64,000 nucleotides of DNA from Apodospora peruviana (lineage: Eukaryota; Ascomycota; Sordariomycetes; Sordariales; Lasiosphaeriaceae): contig JAUEDM010000002.1 of the NCBI GenBank assembly GCA_033439685.1, positions 2,914,001-2,978,000 of the forward strand. Reading direction: 5' to 3'. The notes below the pieces were generated by a model that was not told the origin of the DNA, searched no databases, and saw only the letters and a list, made by a program, of their open reading frames with translations. Numbering within the stretch: position 1 is the stretch's first letter; every line of letters starts with the position of its first letter. The translations under genes and the position numbers were made by a program. Below, piece after piece: positions 58,750 to 64,000 of the stretch.

Positions 58750-60731
58750 ATGTTTCCAGGAGTACCCCCTACAATCCGTGTAGCTTTGCGACATCGAAGA
58801 TGGGCGATCGTTGGAGCCGGTCTTGCTGGGTTGGCGCTCTTTGTCTACAGCAGTGTAGAAACCGTCTATGTTCTCCGAGAACAGTTTCCGCATGACGTCT
58901 CTGTTGTTCAGCTCGACCCCGGGGAGTTTCCCGAATATCTTTGGCCGGGATCAGAAAATGCCACTGGGCGAAACGATGGCGATAGCAACAGCCAGATGGA
59001 CAACCCGAGCCACGGCGGCGGGCTTCTGCTCACAACCAACAGCAACAGACCCATAACAAATCCCACTTTCCCAGTCTTCACGCCCGGTACCCCCAAACCC
59101 GCAGGGCAGGAATACAGCAAAGCGCTGGTCATCGCGCACATGAAGAAGGAGGAAGTCGACTGGGTTGACCAGTTGCCAGCGGATAAGAAGTGGTCGCTGT
59201 ACCTCTACGCAACCGACGATCTGCGCACGCCCACGGGCTTCCACACGCCCCTGAATAAAGGCCGTGAGGCGATGGCCTACCTGAGCTACATCGTCGAACA
59301 CTACGCCGCGCTGCCCGACGTAACCGTCTTCATGCACGCGCACCGCACCTCGTGGCACGACGACCAGTTCGGCCTGGACTCGGTTGAGGCGCTGAAGCGT
59401 CTGAACCTCGACCGCGTCACACGCTTGGGATACGTGAATATACGGTGCTACTGGCACCCTGGGTGTCCGGACCACATCCACCCAGCCGACTTGAAGTATG
59501 ATATCAACAAGCCGGAGCAGTCCGTGTTTGCGCGGGCCTGGGGGGAGATCTTCCCGCTAGATCCTATGCCCGAGTCGCTGTCGCAGCCGTGCTGCGCACA
59601 GTTTGCCCTGACGGCTGAGAGGATACGGGCCCTGCCGCAGAGCGAGTATGTTAAGTTGAGGGACTGGATGTTGACAACGGAAATAGAGGATGGCATTAGT
59701 GGAAGGATCTTTGAGTATCTTTACCAGTGAGTCCTCATTCCTTGATAACACAGCATGATTTCTCAAAATAATCGAATAGCCTGAGCTTGACTGACGTGTT
59801 GCTCTCTACGTATAGGTGTAAGTGGTAGACATAGCACAAAGGGTTCCTTCCTGGATAATGAAGCGCCACAAGACTTTGAATTTCATCACTTCACAGAGAA
59901 GAGGCAGAAGCAGCATTCAGCTAACAACAACCTGTCCCAATGATAGATATCTGGACTAGAACCGCGGTCCTCTGTCCCGACGAGCACGACTGCTACTGCG
60001 ACGGGTATGGAATCTGTTTCGGCGGGAGACATAAATACCAAGAGTTCGTAGTCAAGCGCGATGAGTGGAACCGGCTGAACCAGCAGGTGGACGAGTTCGT
60101 TAAGAGCGATTCCAACGGGTTCACGGCCGAGGACATCAACGCGTTTGTCGAACGACTCAGTAAGGGAGAGGAGACAATCGATGAGATTGTGGCTTGGCAG
60201 GTAAAGGAGAAGGGGAGTGGTGAGTTCTTGACTATCTCATCGAGTTCGACGGAGTTGTGGACTGTTCCGGGTTAGAAGCAACGGCCGAGTGGGTGCATAT
60301 GCTAACTTCGAGACAATCAAGATAACATAGAGTCGCAGATGACCGACAAAGAGAAAGACGGGAAGCAGCAACAGCAACCACAACTAGAGCAAGAACAACA
60401 ATCACAACGAGAGCAAGAACAACAACCACAACAGCAGCAAACACACCGGCACGGGCACCAGCATTACCATGATGCACAGCACACGAAGGGTCAAGATAAT
60501 CAACAGGAATCAGCCACGACAGGCGATAACCCACAAGAAAAGGAACAAGGAGAGAAACAAGCCAAATGGGCCAGCCCAGAGGACTCGAGTCCCACAGCGG
60601 TTGACGCCAAGGAGGAATATCTCAAAGAAATCGTCGTCGCTTCCAAGTTAGCACGCAGCCTCGCGACCTGGTTACTTGACTGCATGGCTGAGGCCAAGAG
60701 TGGAAAATATACCATGGCTGATGCTGACTGA
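58750..60731 (+). CDS. DUF3431 membrane protein with Gln/His-rich tail
   Basis: Three exons, 58750-59726, 59960-60219 and 60331-60731, join in frame to 545 residues. A transmembrane anchor lies at about 19-37 (WAIVGAGLAGLALFVYSSV) after a basic N-terminus, giving a type II topology. Residues 110-345 match the fungal DUF3431 family: VIAHMKKEEVDWVDQLP, MAYLSYIVEHYAALPDVTVF, MHAHRTSWHDD, RCYWHPGCPDHIHP and CCAQFALTAERI. The family ending QTAVLCPDEHDCYCDGYG is recovered only when the 233-nt intron is removed, which supports that splice. The domain is reminiscent of glycosyltransferase-like enzymes but its reaction is not known. The third exon adds a Gln-rich and His-rich segment (THRHGHQHYHD) and a helical C-terminus; the second intron has a GCTAAC branch point. 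Reading on through the first intron would stop at once (CAG TGA). Confidence 0.86.
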
Positions 60732-61364
60732 GGCAGTTGCCAATCTCGACGTGATATGGATGTCGTGGTGCGATGGAGGGCAATGGATACCTATCTCACT
60801 GTAAAATAACATACTAAAAAGCTTGGTGTATCATCATCTAAGGAGATTCATCAGGCTTCCAACTATGAAGGAGGTATATCGAGAACCACGAGAGAAGGCA
60901 GGAGATTAGAGGAGCAATTGCAACTGGTGTTGGGGATACGTTATTATTACTTTTTCATGTTTACATCTACCTGGTATGGGAGTATATATGACTCAAATAC
61001 CTTACCACTGAAGACCATGTCCCACGCGGATTTCTGTCCAGGGGCAGTACCTCAACCTACACCGACATTTCGAACCTTGGCACCCCTAGACACTCTACTC
61101 GGGTTCGTCTCTTTATACACCTCGTCATTAAACATGGACCGCTTGATATTTACATCTGCATACACATCACTTTGCTCTGAAACGACATACAGACAGAAGT
61201 TTTAGGTAGTCAATGTACAGACAATAATATTAACGACGAATGCTTATGCTCCATTTCTACCAGCCCTGCAGAAAGAAAAACATGCGCGGAGGAAATAGAG
61301 ACCGCCGCTGAACCGTTTCCCGACATAGTGATGCAATTCTCCTCAAAGTCGAGTTTCAACTAAT
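60732..61364. other. Convergent 3' region
   Basis: This 633 bp stretch lies between the 3' ends of the DUF3431 and MAPEG genes. I see no gene in it. Confidence 0.6.
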
Positions 61365-62037
61365 TTACTGCTCCAGAACAAACTTGACAGCGGCGTACGC
61401 AGCCGTGCCCTTGAGAACAAAGTCGATGAGCGAGGAAACAACCGAGGCACTAAATGCAGTCAGTAATCAATCAACAACCCTTCAGTTTACAGGGAGGGGA
61501 CATAAAACATACCCAAACCGCCCAGCAGGACCCTTTGCGCCCGTGTAGCCGGCCGCGTAGAAGACGCGCGCGACGGCCCAGACGCCGCCTAGACTGGCGG
61601 CCAGCTGTGGATAGCGCAGGCCGGCGATGAACAGCTCGCCCAGGAAGGGGGTCAGGTTCTCAGTGAAGTTGGCGTGGGCGCGCTGGGCTGTATTTTGTTT
61701 TTTGACTTGTCAGCACTCTCTCTCACACACACACACACACACAGTCAGGTGGATGGAACGAAAAGGAAAGAACGTACCGCAGTTAAATTGAAACGCCTTG
61801 GGGTCCTTCTCGGCCACTTCAGCACTCGCGTAGGCGGTGGGGTACTTGATGCCGCTCGCCTTGCGCGCCTTGCTGGTGAGTATGGAGTGGTACGAGTTGA
61901 CAAAGAAGGTGGCTGACGCCGCCAGGAGGACGTAGCTATGTAGATGAATGTCAGTTTCCATTCAGGTCATGAGAAAAGAAGGTCATTATGATGAGTTAGT
62001 TTACTTACCCAAACTCGTTAGGGACTGCGATAACCAT
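61365..62037 (-). CDS. MAPEG protein, microsomal glutathione S-transferase 3 type
   Basis: Four small exons, 62037-62009, 61935-61778, 61687-61513 and 61449-61365, join in frame to 148 residues, the usual MAPEG size. No single frame shows the gene. Four membrane segments are expected; visible ones are YVLLAASATFFVNSYHSIL (about 11-29), the stretch after NLTPFLGELFIAGLRYP, and SSLIDFVLKGTAAYAAVKFVL at the end. The glutathione-site signature FNCAQRAHANFTENL (about 59-73) matches the FNCIQRAHQN motif of MGST3. Such enzymes conjugate or reduce lipid peroxides with glutathione in the endoplasmic reticulum. Introns are 73, 90 and 63 nt; the second contains a (CA)n tract on the plus strand. The TATA-like CATATATT near 62183 is a possible core promoter. 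Confidence 0.92.
61724..61743. repeat. CA dinucleotide microsatellite in a MAPEG intron
   Basis: Ten CA units lie inside the second intron of the MAPEG gene, next to a CT-rich tract. On the coding strand it is a GT repeat between donor and acceptor. Confidence 0.9.
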
Positions 62038-63629
62038 CTTGTTTTGATCTGTGGATGTTGAATTGATGAGTTGAATACGGTTTATTTTTGGCAGGAAGAG
62101 ACTAGGTTAGACTGGTGGATGTGATTGTTGACGCGAAAAGTCTAAAATTGTTTGTAAAGAAGAGGAGAGGCAACTTCTGGTCTCATATATTCCGTACATA
62201 TAGGTAACATCATAGACAGCGGGAAAATAAAGTGGGCTTCCCGAAGTGCGGTATCCCGTATATTACATCTTCCCGAACCCCTGTCCAAACTGCCAAAGGA
62301 AGCTGCTCTTTGACACTAGTTAAGGGGGGAAAGTGTTCGATAGTGGCCCCGTGGAATCTTCCATCTGGTTCAGTTGCTTTCCTAGGATACAGGATACTGT
62401 ACGGATTACAGGCACGTCACGCTCGATGCTCGGCACCGAAAGTCCTCACGAACAGCGACTTTAGTATAAAGAAATCCTTTCATCATCGACTGGTAGCCCC
62501 GACGAGTGCCATTCTTTCTCCGGGTCTTTGCACTATGGCCAATGGGAACTTTTACAGGGTATGGCTGGCGGGCAAAAGAGTCCACCCGCTCTCCTGAATC
62601 GACAGCAGAAAGTCTCCGAGCGTGCTAGGCCCGGTCTCAGTTACCCCGACCTAATAATCACACAGCAGTCGCGTCGCTAATAATCAGGCATCTATATTTT
62701 CTCTCCTACGCAAAATTACCACGTCTATAGGTAGGGGGAAGTTCGGGTGTCAGCAAATGGATTGCTCAGGCAAGTGGTAAATCGTCTCATTTCCATCTGA
62801 CCGTTGCATACCTTACACTACCCGTACCTGAGTTACCCTGTATGATGGGTAACTACCTACCTAAAACCTCCCAGGCCAGTATATGCGAAGAAAAACGAAA
62901 AACAAAAAAAAGAACAAAAAAAACGGCCTCTGCAAAGAGGTAGCTACACACAACCTGCAATACCTGACAGGGAGGTTTTATTTCGGCCCGCATGAGGGGT
63001 AGTTCAACTTGGAATCGGCACGTCGTGCAGGAACGCAACATGTCAGCACTAGGTAAATAAACGACTTTCGATGAACCAGATTGTTGGGACCACCCGTAGG
63101 CAGGAACAGAGTGCTTACTACCCCGTATCTGCACGTGTACCTATACAAGCCTGGAAGCTTTTCGGTGGCGCAGCCGCAACATGCGTTGACTCCCTTGAGC
63201 CTCCTTCTCCGGTGCAAGTACATCCCCGAATGGCGATATCTTCCATGTCGATGGCAACATACACACCAGCAAGCTTAATCCAACGTCCAGTATGCGCATA
63301 CCTGCATACGGATCTCGGAAGTTAGTAGACCGTTCGCTATTATTTCCAAGTGTACGGATTAAATATCTCTTATAGATCTCTATAAACAATAATAAAGTGG
63401 AGTAAAATATGACAGTGCCACATAACATTTTATACAATTACAAGCTGCAAACAGCTCAATCTTATCGTTCACATGTTTCCGCCCTCCAGCAAATATTCAT
63501 ACACATTCTCAGAAACAGTCCTCCGCATGTCATTCTGTCCACATCCCCCCTACCAGCTGCTCCAGCATCCAGCTTCACGGACCTTGCCCTATCTGGTCCT
63601 GCCTGGATCCGACCCTTTTGTTTGCATCC
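62038..63629. other. Intergenic region, no gene seen
   Basis: This 1.6 kb stretch contains the promoter side of the MAPEG gene and the 3' side of the last, partial gene. It has A-rich tracts near 62885-62932 and TACCTA-type motifs near 62852. I see no coding region in it. Confidence 0.55.
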
Positions 63630-64000
63630 TTACTTGTCGGCATCCACCTTGTCGGCTTCCGGGGATGCGAACTCTTGGCCGGTAGACTCGGTGGTGGTAG
63701 GCTCTGCGCTGCTGGTTTCCTGGCTACCGACCATGTTATTGGCGAGCCTTCTTTTCAAAGCCGCCTTGTGTCTCCTTCTGCGCCGTTTCTCGTTTACCGG
63801 TCTAGTGGATGCCACTTTTTCAGTAGTCTCTTTTTCAGCTGTCCCCTCTTCGCCTGTCTCCTTTTCGGCTGCCTCCTTTTCGGCTCGTTCCTTCTCAGCC
63901 CGCTCCTTCTCAGCTCGCAGCTCTTTGGCTCTCTCAAGGGTGACTCGTAGCTTTTCGGCTTGAACCTCCATGGCGAGCTCCCTTTTGGTCTTTTTGGCGT
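63630..64000 (-). CDS. C-terminal part of a Lys/Glu-repeat protein (partial)
   Basis: The frame is open from its stop codon at 63630 to the right edge of the window, so at least 123 C-terminal residues are seen and the 5' end is missing. The visible part is a charged helix with near-repeats of the unit AEKERAEKE over about 40 residues, followed by a basic patch (EKRRRRRHKAALKRRL) and a Ser/Thr/Glu-rich tail. It is probably a coiled-coil or disordered segment with a nuclear localisation signal. No family can be named. A Met lies at codon 63971, but upstream codons (KKTKRELA) read as the same kind of sequence, so it is unlikely to be the start. Confidence 0.6.
   Translation of the reverse strand, partial: AKKTKRELAMEVQAEKLRVTLERAKELRAEKERAEKERAEKEAAEKETGEEGTAEKETTEKVASTRPVNEKRRRRRHKAALKRRLANNMVGSQETSSAEPTTTESTGQEFASPEADKVDADK

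Noticed and set aside
59940..60275. A separate 111-residue gene starting at the ATG at 59940
   Set aside because: Its start region reads as DUF3431 sequence only from 59960, and both ends join in phase to the flanking exons, so it is an internal exon.
1..64000. Transposons, RIP-mutated repeats, CRISPR arrays or a secondary-metabolite cluster
   Set aside because: I saw no transposase or polymerase relics, long terminal repeats, strongly A+T-biased blocks, spaced direct repeats, or polyketide/peptide synthase genes.

Overview
The window looks like nuclear DNA of a filamentous ascomycete (Pezizomycotina, most likely a Sordariomycete). The genes are eukaryotic and broken by short GT-AG introns (53-156 nt, one of 233 nt), several with visible CTAAC/CTAAT branch points. 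The gene set includes an FlbD/RCA-1 type R2R3-Myb conidiation regulator, a DUF3431 protein, Gpc1, and fungal forms of SMC1, Cdh1, TFIIE-alpha and a family X DNA polymerase. I see no transposase, reverse transcriptase, rRNA, tRNA or CRISPR array. Species cannot be fixed from the sequence alone.

Layout. Positions 1-27000 are gene-poor. One Myb regulator gene (9400-10365, +) sits alone between about 9.4 kb and 8.1 kb without recognisable genes. Three minus-strand genes follow: an uncharacterised coiled-coil protein (18500-21253), an NCBP3-like mRNA cap-binding protein (22227-23794) and an uncharacterised Cys/His-cluster plus coiled-coil protein (25325-26911). A second gene desert of about 8 kb spans 26912-34883. 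From 34.9 kb to the right edge the region is compact and housekeeping-like: rhomboid-family-like membrane protein (+), Lys-rich nucleolar-like protein (-), rhomboid protease (+), family X DNA polymerase (-), TFIIE-alpha (+), SMC1 (-), glycerophosphocholine acyltransferase Gpc1 (+), APC/C activator Cdh1 (-), DUF3431 membrane protein (+), MAPEG glutathione transferase (-), and the C-terminal end of a Lys/Glu-repeat protein running off the right edge (-). In this half the strands strictly alternate, so neighbours share either a divergent promoter or a convergent 3' region.

Several genes concern chromosomes and the cell cycle (SMC1 cohesin, Cdh1, Pol X repair) or transcription and RNA (TFIIE-alpha, NCBP3, nucleolar-like protein), but nothing indicates an operon-like pathway or a secondary-metabolite cluster. 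I reconstructed exon structures by hand from splice sites. All multi-exon genes close in frame with no leftover bases. The most notable non-coding observations are a cluster of CTGTGCCAC motifs upstream of the DUF3431 gene, a telomere-type double repeat upstream of the nucleolar-like gene, an MCB box upstream of SMC1, a 76-codon upstream ORF overlapping the Cdh1 start, and a dispersed TACCTAGGTA-type palindrome that I see only between genes.
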